Shown here: piece after piece, positions 7,712 to 14,572 of the stretch
Position numbering within the stretch: the first letter of the stretch is position 1
Layout: every line of letters begins with the position of its first letter
NCBI GenBank assembly: GCA_964541375.1
Contig: CAZIPT010000053.1
Coordinates: 1-16,484 of the forward strand
Reading direction: 5' to 3'
DNA from: JBAXEO01 sp964541375
Lineage (GTDB): Bacteria; Actinomycetota; Coriobacteriia; Anaerosomatales; JAAXUF01
Length of the DNA stretch: 16,484 bases
Notes under the pieces: model-generated
What the model was told of the DNA's origin: nothing
The model's input: the letters and a program-made list of their open reading frames with translations, nothing else
The model's database searches: none
Translations under genes and position numbers: made by a program

Positions 7712-7741
7712 TTGACAGTTCGATGATTATCGAACTAGTAT
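7712..7741 (+). promoter_or_regulatory. Sigma-70-type promoter of hgcAB
   Basis: TTGACA at 7712-7717 is a perfect -35 box and TAGTAT at 7736-7741 a good -10 box, separated by 18 bp. Transcription would begin near 7748, about 20 nt before the AGGAG that precedes the proposed HgcA start at 7781. This is the only consensus-like promoter in the mscL-hgcA gap on this strand. Confidence 0.7.
7717..7736. promoter_or_regulatory. Perfect inverted repeat between the -35 and -10 boxes (putative operator)
   Basis: AGTTCGAT and ATCGAACT are exact reverse complements separated by GATT. The repeat fills the promoter spacer and touches both hexamers, a classical repressor position. An ArsR-type regulator is known to control hgcAB in Pseudodesulfovibrio, so an ArsR-family repressor is a reasonable guess, but no regulator gene is in this window. 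Confidence 0.65.
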
Positions 7742-7768
7742 CTCATCGACCCTGTCCTCGCAGGTACC

Positions 7769-7773
7769 AGGAG
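7769..7773 (+). promoter_or_regulatory. Ribosome binding site deciding the HgcA start
   Basis: AGGAG here is followed after 7 nt by ATC at 7781, in frame with HgcA. No ATG, GTG or TTG occurs in this frame between the stop at 7736-7738 and GTG at 7886, and that GTG has no SD and would remove conserved HgcA residues. Confidence 0.55.
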
Positions 7774-7780
7774 ATCACCG

Positions 7781-8812
7781 ATCGCATCGACAGCCGACAT
7801 CCCTCAGCTTTCCTCCAGCCTGAAGTGGCGCGATACCCTGAAGCGCTGGTCGCTGCGATGGGGACTCGCCCGCAACGACTCCGCAGTGCCGGCCGGCCTC
7901 TACCGCATCGGCTCTCCGTCCTCGGCGTCGCCGGTTCTGGTGACCTGCAACTACCGGATGACCGTCGACCTCGTCCGAGGCGACCTCGCCGGAGTCGATG
8001 CCTGGCTGCTGGTGCTCGAAACCTACGGCGTCAACGTGTGGTGCGCGGCGGGCAAAGGCACCTTCTCCACCGACGAACTCGTGCGCCGCATCTTCAGCGT
8101 CCACCTCGCCGACCTAGTCGACCACGAGCGCATCATCCTTCCGCAACTCGGCGCCGTCGGCGTCGCCGCCCAAACCGTGCGCGAGCTCACGGGCTACCGG
8201 GTCGTGTGGGGCCCCGTCCGCTCGGCGGATCTTCGCGAGTTCCTCGCTGCGGAGCGGAAAGCGACGCCCGAGATGCGAGCGGTCACGTTCACTTTCGCAG
8301 AACGGATGGCGCTGGCTCCGGTCGAGCTCCTGGGAGCGTTTCGGTGGGCGTGGGCGATTCTGGTGCTGATCGCGCTCGCTCTCATCGGCGCCTCGATCGG
8401 AGCCCGCACATTCGTGCCGCAAGCGGCGCTTATGGCGATCGTCCCGAGCGTGCTCGTCTACACGCTGGGCGCTGTCGCCGGCGGCGTGCTCGTGCCTGCC
8501 CTGCTGCCGTGGCTGCCGTTTCGGGCCTTCTCGGCCAAGGGCGCGATCGCAGGCGCTCTCCTCGCGGTGGTAGCGCTGGCAGCGCTACCGGGGATGCTCG
8601 GCATGTTGAGCCCGTGGATGTGGGCGTCGGTCATTCTGGGCGTCTCAGCGATGGCGAGCTACGTGGGCGTGAACTTCACCGGCTGCACTCCGTATACTTC
8701 ACCGAGCGGCGTGGAACGCGAACTGCGCCGCGCGATTCCGCTTCAGGCGGCCGCGCTCGCGCTGTCGCTCGTGTTCTGGACCGTCGCCTGGGCGACGCGG
8801 ATCGGAGGCTAG
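7781..8812 (+). CDS. hgcA: Corrinoid membrane protein HgcA (mercury methylation)
   Basis: Transfers a methyl group from its cobalamin cofactor to Hg(II), making methylmercury with HgcB. The corrinoid domain holds the diagnostic cap-helix motif NVWCAAGKG (N85-G93), with C88 the cobalt-ligand cysteine. Other family segments follow: GTFSTDELVRRI, ILPQLGAVGVAAQTV, YRVVWGPVRSADLREFL and ATPEMRAVTFTFAERMALAPVEL. Five membrane helices come after (about 190-207, 219-241, 254-273, 280-298, 321-338), and NFTGCTPYTSPSGVERELRRAIPLQ is the usual loop. The start is ambiguous: family-like sequence (IPQLSSSLKWRDTLKRWSLR then WGLARNDSAVPAGLY) extends upstream of the first GTG (7886), so ATC at 7781 with AGGAG is preferred, giving 343 residues, the family length. 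The hgcB gene follows after 2 bp. Confidence 0.95.
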   Translation: MASTADIPQLSSSLKWRDTLKRWSLRWGLARNDSAVPAGLYRIGSPSSASPVLVTCNYRMTVDLVRGDLAGVDAWLLVLETYGVNVWCAAGKGTFSTDELVRRIFSVHLADLVDHERIILPQLGAVGVAAQTVRELTGYRVVWGPVRSADLREFLAAERKATPEMRAVTFTFAERMALAPVELLGAFRWAWAILVLIALALIGASIGARTFVPQAALMAIVPSVLVYTLGAVAGGVLVPALLPWLPFRAFSAKGAIAGALLAVVALAALPGMLGMLSPWMWASVILGVSAMASYVGVNFTGCTPYTSPSGVERELRRAIPLQAAALALSLVFWTVAWATRIGG

Positions 8813-8814
8813 AC

Positions 8815-9258
8815 ATGCATGGACTCCGCTACCTCGAAGAGGCCGTGACGCTCGGCTTCGAAGCCGAGAAGTGCACCGGCTGTCAGATCTGCACGATCGT
8901 GTGCCCGCACGGCGTCTTCGCGATGGGTGCCGACAAGCGCGCCGTCATCGTCGACCGCGGCGCCTGCATGGAGTGCGGCGCCTGCGCCCTGAACTGCGCG
9001 TGGGGCGCGATCAGCGTGAAGCCTGGAGTCGGGTGCGCCGAGGCGATCATCCACTCGTGGATCTACGGCGGAGAGCCCACCTGCGGCTGTTCGACGCCAG
9101 GGCCGGCGGCGAGCTCCGATGCCGTGGCTGCAAGCGCATGCTGCGGTGGGGGGCCGGTGCTGCCTCGCGAGCTGACTCCGCGTGATGAGGCGACCTCAGG
9201 GTGCGGTTGCTCCGGTGCGGCTTCGGAGAGCGCCGAGCAGGCCCCGGGCGCCGCTTGA
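8815..9258 (+). CDS. hgcB: Ferredoxin HgcB (mercury methylation) with extended cysteine-rich tail
   Basis: Dicluster ferredoxin thought to reduce the HgcA corrinoid and to handle Hg(II). It has two 4Fe-4S motifs: C20, C23, C26, C30 (CTGCQICTIVC) and C51, C54, C57, C61 (CMECGACALNC). The conserved single cysteine after cluster two is C74 (VGCAEAII). The family's C-terminal vicinal pair is probably C109/C110 (ACCGGG). The tail also has CGC motifs at 90-92 and 130-132. At 147 residues it is longer than the usual 95-110 or so. ATG at 8815 has GGAGG 6 nt upstream and lies 2 bp after the hgcA stop, so the two are cotranscribed and probably coupled. Confidence 0.95.
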   Translation: MHGLRYLEEAVTLGFEAEKCTGCQICTIVCPHGVFAMGADKRAVIVDRGACMECGACALNCAWGAISVKPGVGCAEAIIHSWIYGGEPTCGCSTPGPAASSDAVAASACCGGGPVLPRELTPRDEATSGCGCSGAASESAEQAPGAA

Positions 9259-9268
9259 TGAGGCAACC

Positions 9269-9284
9269 GCTCCCGGTCGGGAGC
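9269..9284 (+). promoter_or_regulatory. Hairpin covering the SD of the downstream glycosyltransferase
   Basis: GCTCCC and GGGAGC form a perfect 6-bp stem with loop GGTC. The right arm contains GGGAG, the SD of the GTG start at 9292. Translation of the third gene may thus be dampened relative to hgcAB, or the stem may act as a weak stop or processing site; it has no U-tract. Confidence 0.5.
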
Positions 9285-9291
9285 TAGCATC

Positions 9292-10467
9292 GTGATCGTC
9301 GTCAGCATCGTCATAGCGGCCTTCTGCGCGCTGTGGGTGGTACAGGCGGCGCTGGTCTTCAGGCACCTGGGTCAGCTTCGCGACCTGGCCGATACCTCAC
9401 CACCCGATCCCCCTCTGTGGCCCTCGGTCAGCGTCGTCAGCGCGGCCCGCAACGAAGAGGCCGCTCTCGCCGAGTCGCTGGCCTCGCGACTGGCCGACGG
9501 CTACCCCAACCTCGAAGTCGTCATCGTCGACGACCGCTCGGACGATGCCACGCCCCGGATCATCGCCGACTTCGCCCGCCGAGACCCCCGCGTGCGACCG
9601 ATTCGCGTCGACGAGCTACCCGATGGGTGGCTCGGCAAGGTGCACGCTCTGCAGCGGGGCGTCGAAGTCGCGACGGGCGAGTGGCTGCTGTTCTCCGACG
9701 GCGACGTGATCATGGAGCCTGGGATGCTCGGCAAGGCGGTGGCTCACTGCGAGGCCGAGCGCTACGACCTGCTCGCGCTGGTGCCCGAGTTCCGGAGCCG
9801 GAGCAGGATCGTCGATGTGCTTTGGGCGATCTTCATGCGCGTGATCTCGCTGGTGGTAAGCCCTGCATCCGTGCGCGATACCGCCTCGAAGGTCGCGATG
9901 GGAAGCGGCGGGTTCACATTGGTCCGTCGCCGCGTCTTCGACGCTACCCCCGGGTTCTCGCATCTAAGACTCGAGACAGCGGACGACGTGTCACTCGGCG
10001 CGATGGTCAAGGCCGCCGGAGGACGATGTGACTTCATGAACGGGCGCAGCGCAGCATCAGTGAGCATCTACGGGTCGCTCGGCGAGTTCTATCGCGGTGT
10101 CGAAAAGAACGGCTCGACGCTCGCTGGTCCGCCCTTCGTCCTACTGGCCACCTTGTTCGCGCTGTTGGGTTGTCTGGAGTACTCGCCGTTGGTTGCCGTT
10201 GCCGTCGGCTTCTCGACGGGCCAGGCGTGGCTCGGGTGGCTCGGCCTTGCGACGACGTTTCTGGCCACCGCCGCCACAGTCGCCCCAACGCGGCGCAGCA
10301 CCGGCCTCATTTGGCCGGGACTGCTGTGGCCGATCGGCTGGGTACTGATGGCGAGCGGCGTGTTGCGCTCAGCCTGGCTCTTTCACCGCCGAGGCGGTGC
10401 GCTCTGGCGCGGGACGTTCTACCCCAAGGCCGAGATTCGGGACGCGCAGCGTTTCAAGCTCGGCTAG
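9292..10467 (+). CDS. Membrane GT2 glycosyltransferase, HpnB-like
   Basis: Predicted membrane-bound glycosyltransferase of 391 residues. An N-terminal helix (2-24) precedes a GT-A domain: VSVVSAARNEEAAL (46-59), VVIVDDRSDDATP with D80/D81, DGWLGKVHALQ (111-121, a segment typical of the HpnB/CrtQ-like group), and the metal site FSDGD (D136, D138). The acceptor-side acidic residues are in ETADDVSLG (D231/D232). Three C-terminal helices lie at about 280-380. The start is GTG at 9292, with GGGAG 8 nt upstream. It is 33 bp after hgcB with no promoter visible, so read-through from the hgcA promoter is likely. HpnB is named for hopanoid gene clusters, but no hopanoid gene is here and the substrate is unknown. 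Confidence 0.87.
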   Translation: MIVVSIVIAAFCALWVVQAALVFRHLGQLRDLADTSPPDPPLWPSVSVVSAARNEEAALAESLASRLADGYPNLEVVIVDDRSDDATPRIIADFARRDPRVRPIRVDELPDGWLGKVHALQRGVEVATGEWLLFSDGDVIMEPGMLGKAVAHCEAERYDLLALVPEFRSRSRIVDVLWAIFMRVISLVVSPASVRDTASKVAMGSGGFTLVRRRVFDATPGFSHLRLETADDVSLGAMVKAAGGRCDFMNGRSAASVSIYGSLGEFYRGVEKNGSTLAGPPFVLLATLFALLGCLEYSPLVAVAVGFSTGQAWLGWLGLATTFLATAATVAPTRRSTGLIWPGLLWPIGWVLMASGVLRSAWLFHRRGGALWRGTFYPKAEIRDAQRFKLG

Positions 10468-10488
10468 ATGCCCGGGGCGGCATCTAGC
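10463..10488. terminator. Perfect hairpin at the end of the HpnB-like gene
   Basis: GCTAGATGCC and GGCATCTAGC form a 10-bp stem with a 6-nt loop (CGGGGC). The left arm includes the stop codon of the glycosyltransferase, and the hairpin lies between it and the convergent B-box gene, so it could stop transcripts from both sides. There is no U-tract. A weaker stem, GCCGAC/GTCGGC, follows at 10501-10521. Confidence 0.5.
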
Positions 10489-10526
10489 GACACGTCTGCC
10501 GCCGACGGCCATTCAGTCGGCGAATC

Positions 10527-10982
10527 TCAGCGCCACTGCAGCAGCGCCAGGTCAACCAGCGCGACCACGATCGCGATGATCACCGTGAGCGCCCCAACAC
10601 CGCCCATGAGCCAGCCGATCGACCCGCCGATGAGAATCGCGCCGACGGCGACGATGCCCACCGACCACTCGCGGTGCCCCCCGCTCGCCCGTCGTGTCGC
10701 CTCGGCGGTCAGAGCTCCCCAGATGAAGCCCATGAAGATGCCGCCAAACGGGATGAACGCGAGCGCGATGCCGCAACCGATACCTACGGCGCCCCCGACT
10801 ATGATCGCCCGAAGCAGTTGCCCCGGCTTGACCACGCGGTACTGGCTTGCCGCAGGCTTCGCGCAGATCCTGCACTTGTAGCCGACCGGCGTGGGCACCA
10901 TGTCCTTGGGACAGATCGGCCGCTCGCACTCGGCGCAGCGCAGCTCGGTCTCTACTCCTGGGTGAAAGGCGCACTCCGGCAT
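10527..10982 (-). CDS. B-box zinc-finger membrane protein
   Basis: A 151-residue protein. Its N-terminus is a B-box-like zinc finger: C4, H7, C16, C19, C24, D27, followed by CRIC (C37, C40), as in bacterial 'CxxHP...CxxCxRPxCxxC' proteins. About four short hydrophobic helices follow from residue 58 to the end (AIIVGGAVGIGCGIALAFI, GIFMGFIWGALTAEA, VGIVAVGAILIGGSIGWLM, LTVIIAIVVALVDLALL). Such proteins are common in actinobacteria and often lie near membrane or PH-domain genes, but their role is unknown. The start is ATG at 10982 with AGGAG 10 nt upstream; the longer frame to 11102 crosses the divergent gene's leader and is rejected. Confidence 0.87.
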   Translation of the reverse strand: MPECAFHPGVETELRCAECERPICPKDMVPTPVGYKCRICAKPAASQYRVVKPGQLLRAIIVGGAVGIGCGIALAFIPFGGIFMGFIWGALTAEATRRASGGHREWSVGIVAVGAILIGGSIGWLMGGVGALTVIIAIVVALVDLALLQWR

Positions 10983-11002
10983 ATCGGCGCATCTCCTGGA
11001 CT

Positions 11003-11035
11003 GGGCGCTCTCGCGCCCTCGATTCGCAATGCGAA
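11003..11035. other. Two adjacent dyads in a divergent promoter gap
   Basis: GGGCGC/GCGCCC with loop TCTC spans 11003-11018, in the presumed leader of the B-box gene. TTCGCA-A-TGCGAA spans 11023-11035, a near-perfect palindrome with a one-base centre, operator-like in size. Both are in the 92-bp gap between the divergent B-box and PH-like genes. I see no clear promoter hexamers. Confidence 0.4.
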
Positions 11036-11074
11036 CAGGGTAGCGCACGGCTGCGAGAATGAGATACTGCCGCC

Positions 11075-11659
11075 ATGGCCTCGACGCACACGACCCCGGC
11101 AATCGATGCGATTCCCGACGGCTTGCGCATCACCATGCCGGTTCCGAGCATGGGCTGCGTGAGCGTGTTCCTCGGGGTCTGGCTCGTGGTCTGGGCCGCA
11201 GGCGAGTTCACCGCGATTGCCAGCCTCTTCGCTCTGGGCACCTCGTTCGCGCCGGGCTCGCTCTTCCTGCTGATATGGCTCGCGGGCTGGACCACGGCTG
11301 GCGTCTTCGCCGCCGCCAGCTTGGCCATGTCGCTCGCTGGGCGAGAGATCGTGACCATAGCCGGCGGAGTCATCCGCCGCCGCGCCGAGGCATTCGGCTT
11401 GGGGCTGTCCTGGCGCTACCCGCTCGAGCGATGCAGCAACTTCCGGCCGACAGGCGTGTCGAGCGGCGCCAAGACGTTTGTGTCATTCGACTACGCCGCA
11501 ACGAAGGGCGAGCACAGCGTCCGATTCGGGTCCGGCCTGACCGAGCAGTCTGCCGAGGAGATCGCGGAGCGTGTCTGGGCCGCGTTCCCTGCGCTGATGC
11601 CCGACCACGAACGCCGCATCCGAGAGCATGCGGCGGCCGAAGCCGGAATGACGCAGTAG
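11075..11659 (+). CDS. Uncharacterised membrane protein with PH-like C-terminal part
   Basis: A 194-residue protein with two hydrophobic helices (about 28-50 and 62-88) followed by a soluble part starting GREIVTIAGGVIRRRAEAFGLGLSWRYPLERCSNFRP. This 'helix pair then short beta-rich region' layout resembles bacterial PH-like (bPH, YdbT-type) membrane proteins, but similarity is weak by eye. The C-terminus (TEQSAEEIAERVWAAF...ERRIREHAA) is probably helical. ATG at 11075 is the first start; the upstream sequence has only a weak GAGA SD. It is divergent from the B-box gene and convergent with the diguanylate cyclase gene (30-bp gap). Confidence 0.72.
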   Translation: MASTHTTPAIDAIPDGLRITMPVPSMGCVSVFLGVWLVVWAAGEFTAIASLFALGTSFAPGSLFLLIWLAGWTTAGVFAAASLAMSLAGREIVTIAGGVIRRRAEAFGLGLSWRYPLERCSNFRPTGVSSGAKTFVSFDYAATKGEHSVRFGSGLTEQSAEEIAERVWAAFPALMPDHERRIREHAAAEAGMTQ

Positions 11660-11689
11660 GCCGAAGCATCCTCGCACGATTTGCGCCTA

Positions 11690-12667
11690 TCAGCTCGAGG
11701 CGGGCCAGCCCAGAGGCGGGACGCCCTCGATCGGCCACGTGATGTGCTCAATACGGCCGCGGCCGCTCTGCTTGACCTCGTACATGAGCTTGTCGGCGAC
11801 GCTCACCATGAGGTCGGTGCTTGGGGGCGGCTGGAGAAAGGTCACAGCGCCGCCGGTCACGCCAACGGTCCAGCGCGTCGCAACCGCCGCATCCCACGCC
11901 TCGGCCACGTCAGCGAGCGCCTGCTCGGCAGCGTCGAAGTCTGTGTCCGGCAACAGGATCCCAAACTCATCTCCGCCGAGCCGGGCAACGAGGTCGGTCG
12001 AGCGCAGACGGCTGGCCAGCGACTCCGCAAGCACAGTTAGAAGCTCGTCTCCTTCGCGGTGCCCGAGAGTGTCGTTGACCTCCTTGAAGTGATCCAGGTC
12101 GAGGTAGCAGAAGGTCAACGGCCGACGGGTGCGACGCATCATGTTGATCGCCAGCTCCGACCGATCCTCAAACGCCCGGCCGTTCGCCACCCCGGTGAGG
12201 GAGTCGGTCCGTGAGGCCGCTCGCTCAGCGATGATTGCCTGCCTTGCGAGATTGACCAGAAACACCGCCAGGAGCAGGAAGGCGATCAGCACCAGGATGT
12301 TCCAGACGTACACCCAGAAGTTGACCTCAGTGTGTGTCAGTAGCTCGGCGGCTGGCCACAGGAGCGCGCACACCCCTGCGATGGCGAGCCCCGCGCGATA
12401 GGACAGGAGCCATGTCGAGATGACCACGGGCCCGATGTAGAAGATGGTGACGTTGACCTCGTTGCCGGTGGCGACATCCAGCGCGGCCACGCCTCCAATG
12501 ATCAAGAGACTGATCACGATGACAAGCCAGCCGGGGAGCGCGTCCAGCCAGTCGCCGAAACCGCCGAGCAGCCTGCCCGTAGATGCCGCGCCGGGCGTTG
12601 TTGCCATTCTGGCCTGGTTCGACAGAGCGCCGCCGGTGCCGCCGACTACTTCCTTAGTTCGATCCAA
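11690..12667 (-). CDS. Membrane-bound diguanylate cyclase (GGDEF)
   Basis: Makes cyclic di-GMP from two GTP. The 325-residue protein has about four helices at residues 47-141 forming an uncharacterised sensor region, then a full GGDEF domain. Visible features are DSLTGVANGRAFEDR (155-169), the metal site YLDLDHFKEVNDTLGHREGD (D190) and an intact GGDEF at 231-235. RSTD (222-225) lies five residues before it, the position of the inhibitory I-site, so product feedback is likely. The start taken is TTG at 12667, with GGGAGG 10 nt upstream; ATG at 12607 (20 codons later, weak SD) is the alternative. No EAL domain is present and no other c-di-GMP gene is in the window. Confidence 0.92.
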   Translation of the reverse strand: MDRTKEVVGGTGGALSNQARMATTPGAASTGRLLGGFGDWLDALPGWLVIVISLLIIGGVAALDVATGNEVNVTIFYIGPVVISTWLLSYRAGLAIAGVCALLWPAAELLTHTEVNFWVYVWNILVLIAFLLLAVFLVNLARQAIIAERAASRTDSLTGVANGRAFEDRSELAINMMRRTRRPLTFCYLDLDHFKEVNDTLGHREGDELLTVLAESLASRLRSTDLVARLGGDEFGILLPDTDFDAAEQALADVAEAWDAAVATRWTVGVTGGAVTFLQPPPSTDLMVSVADKLMYEVKQSGRGRIEHITWPIEGVPPLGWPASS

Positions 12668-12794
12668 GGCGCAAGAACCTCCCGTCGACCCATGATCTCA
12701 ACGTGGTGCTGTTCACGCTAGCTTCGCACAAACCGCCCGGCGGTACAGGAGCGAGCACCTCCAGGCCGAACCTTCCACAGACAAGGAGGCTCGC

Positions 12795-14369
12795 ATGCTG
12801 AGAGTGATCGTCTTCATCTGCGGCGCGGCGCTCATGGCGCTTGAACTGGTCGCCGCTCGAGTATTAGCACCGGCACTGGGCAACTCTATCTTCGTCTGGG
12901 GCAGCGTCATCTCCGTCGTCATGCTGGCGCTCAGCCTGGGCTACTGGGTTGGCGGCCAGCTCGCAGATCGCGTCAGCGCCGCCCGTGCACTGCCGCCGCT
13001 GATCGCCGGCGCCGGGCTGCTGACCGTGCTCGCCCCGCCGATCGCTGCCGCAACACTCCCCTGGGCGGCCGAACTCGGCCCGCGCGCAGGATCGCTCGCC
13101 GCCTCGGCCGCGATCTTCTTCCTCCCTGCACTGCTACTGGCGACCGTCTCTCCCCTCGCCGTGCGCCTGGTTGCCTCCGACGGGCTCGATCGGATCGGCC
13201 GATCGGCCGGATCGCTCTACGCGATCTCGACCGCCGGCAGCATCGCCGGCACACTGGCGACTGCGTTCTGGCTGATCCCGGCGCTCTCGCTCTCCCCGCT
13301 GATCGTCGCAATCGGCTTCACGCTGTTCGCCTGCTCTCTCGCGGCACTGAGCCTCTCTCGGCTCGCAGACGCTTCGCCCTCCGCCGAGAACACCGGCCCG
13401 CCCGTGCGTCGCAATCGTGTTTCGCAACCCGTGGCCGCGGCGCTGGCCATCGTCGTCGCGGGGGCGCTCGCCGGCGGCTGGGTGCTTGCGCGCGTGGCGC
13501 CCGTCTCGGCGACGAACGAGAGTGGCGAGCGTGTGCTCTTCAGGGCCGACACCCAATACCACCGCATCACCGTGACCGAAGCCGACAACGTGCGTCACCT
13601 GCGGTTCGACGCAACCAACCAGTCGGCGATCGACATTGCAGACGGCTATAGATCGACCATCGCCTACCCCAACTACTTCGACCTGGCGCTCGCCATCAAG
13701 CCCGGTGCGAAGAGCGTCTTGGTCCTGGGTATGGGCGGCGGCGCAGTGACCAAGCGCTGGTGGCGCGACTATCCCGGGATGACGATCGATAGCGTCGAGA
13801 TCGATCCGGTGGTCGTGGACGTCGCTCGGCGTTACTTCGGGCTTCCCGACGACCCGCGCCTCGGCGTATTCACTGCCGACGCACGCCGCTACGTACAGAC
13901 CACCGACAAGACCTACGACGTGGTCATCGTCGACGCCTACTACGCCGAATCGCTCCCCTTCCACCTGACGACCACCGAGTTCCTGACCGAGGTCAAGTCC
14001 CGCATGACTGCCGACGGCGTTCTCGCCTACAACGTCATCAGCCCGGTCAGCGGCGACAGCAGCAAGCTGTTCCGCACCACCTACCGAACCGCGGGCGGGG
14101 TCTGGGACCACCTGTGGGCGTTCCCAATCGGTCTCGCCGAGGACGGTGCGGCCGACAAGCGCCGCAACGTGATCGTGCTCGCAAGCGACGCCGACGTGAA
14201 CGATGCCGAGCTCCGTCGCCGGATCTCATCAGGAGTGGACGGCCGAGTGAAGCTCGACGGCTTCAACCGGTTCTCGGAGGACCTCTACACGGGAATCGTG
14301 CCGCTCGGAGATGTTCCCGCGATGACTGACGCCTTTGCGCCCACTGACTCGCTCATCAACGTCAGATAG
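12795..14369 (+). CDS. Membrane-fused spermidine-synthase-like protein
   Basis: A 524-residue fusion. Residues 1-235 contain about seven hydrophobic helices, as in the 'fused MFS/spermidine synthase' family. The C-terminal half is a Rossmann methyltransferase-like domain: VLVLGMGGGAVTK (308-320, the AdoMet/dcAdoMet loop), VEIDPVVVDVARRYF (334-348, ribose-binding E335), TADARRYV (360-367) and YDVVIVDAYYAESLPFHLTTTEF (374-396). In true spermidine synthases the last motif has DxxD; here the second Asp is replaced (D380-A-Y-Y), so aminopropyl transfer is not assured. The start is ATG at 12795 with AGGAGG 5 nt upstream. It is divergent from the cyclase gene, with a 127-bp gap holding no clear operator. 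Confidence 0.88.
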   Translation: MLRVIVFICGAALMALELVAARVLAPALGNSIFVWGSVISVVMLALSLGYWVGGQLADRVSAARALPPLIAGAGLLTVLAPPIAAATLPWAAELGPRAGSLAASAAIFFLPALLLATVSPLAVRLVASDGLDRIGRSAGSLYAISTAGSIAGTLATAFWLIPALSLSPLIVAIGFTLFACSLAALSLSRLADASPSAENTGPPVRRNRVSQPVAAALAIVVAGALAGGWVLARVAPVSATNESGERVLFRADTQYHRITVTEADNVRHLRFDATNQSAIDIADGYRSTIAYPNYFDLALAIKPGAKSVLVLGMGGGAVTKRWWRDYPGMTIDSVEIDPVVVDVARRYFGLPDDPRLGVFTADARRYVQTTDKTYDVVIVDAYYAESLPFHLTTTEFLTEVKSRMTADGVLAYNVISPVSGDSSKLFRTTYRTAGGVWDHLWAFPIGLAEDGAADKRRNVIVLASDADVNDAELRRRISSGVDGRVKLDGFNRFSEDLYTGIVPLGDVPAMTDAFAPTDSLINVR

Positions 14370-14375
14370 TCAATC

Positions 14376-14416
14376 GATCGCTGGCGATCCGGGCACCAGC
14401 CCAACCCCTGGGGCTG
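14376..14416 (+). terminator. Two small hairpins after the spermidine-synthase-like gene
   Basis: GATCG/CGATC with loop CTGG (14376-14389) and CAGCCC/GGGCTG with an 8-nt loop (14397-14416) follow 6 and 27 nt after the stop codon. GC-rich stems here suit termination, but no U-tract follows. Confidence 0.4.
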
Positions 14417-14572
14417 TCCCGGCCGCGGAGTACCACCGGTTTCGGGCCACGTCCAACAGCCGCTTGCCTGGACGCCAGGAACCGGCGGTCAAGGCGGCTG
14501 CTACTCACAAGCGGACGATTAGGGCAGCTACCTGCAGAAACGTCGGATTTCCGCTACACTCCGATATATATA

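Noticed and set aside
7708..7780. ATG codons at 7708 and 7723 as HgcA starts via a frameshift
   Set aside because: They lie upstream of or within the predicted promoter, so would not be transcribed from it, and are in the wrong frame. No slippery sequence is visible at the point where a shift would be needed.
7429..9258. A 609-codon open frame spanning mscL, hgcA and hgcB
   Set aside because: Only its last 147 codons (HgcB) are coding. The earlier part is antisense to mscL and out of frame with HgcA, with an Arg/Pro-rich composition typical of shadow frames in GC-rich DNA.
13134..14111. A 325-codon minus-strand frame opposite the spermidine-synthase-like gene
   Set aside because: Low-complexity His/Arg/Gly composition with no SD; the plus strand encodes clear motifs.
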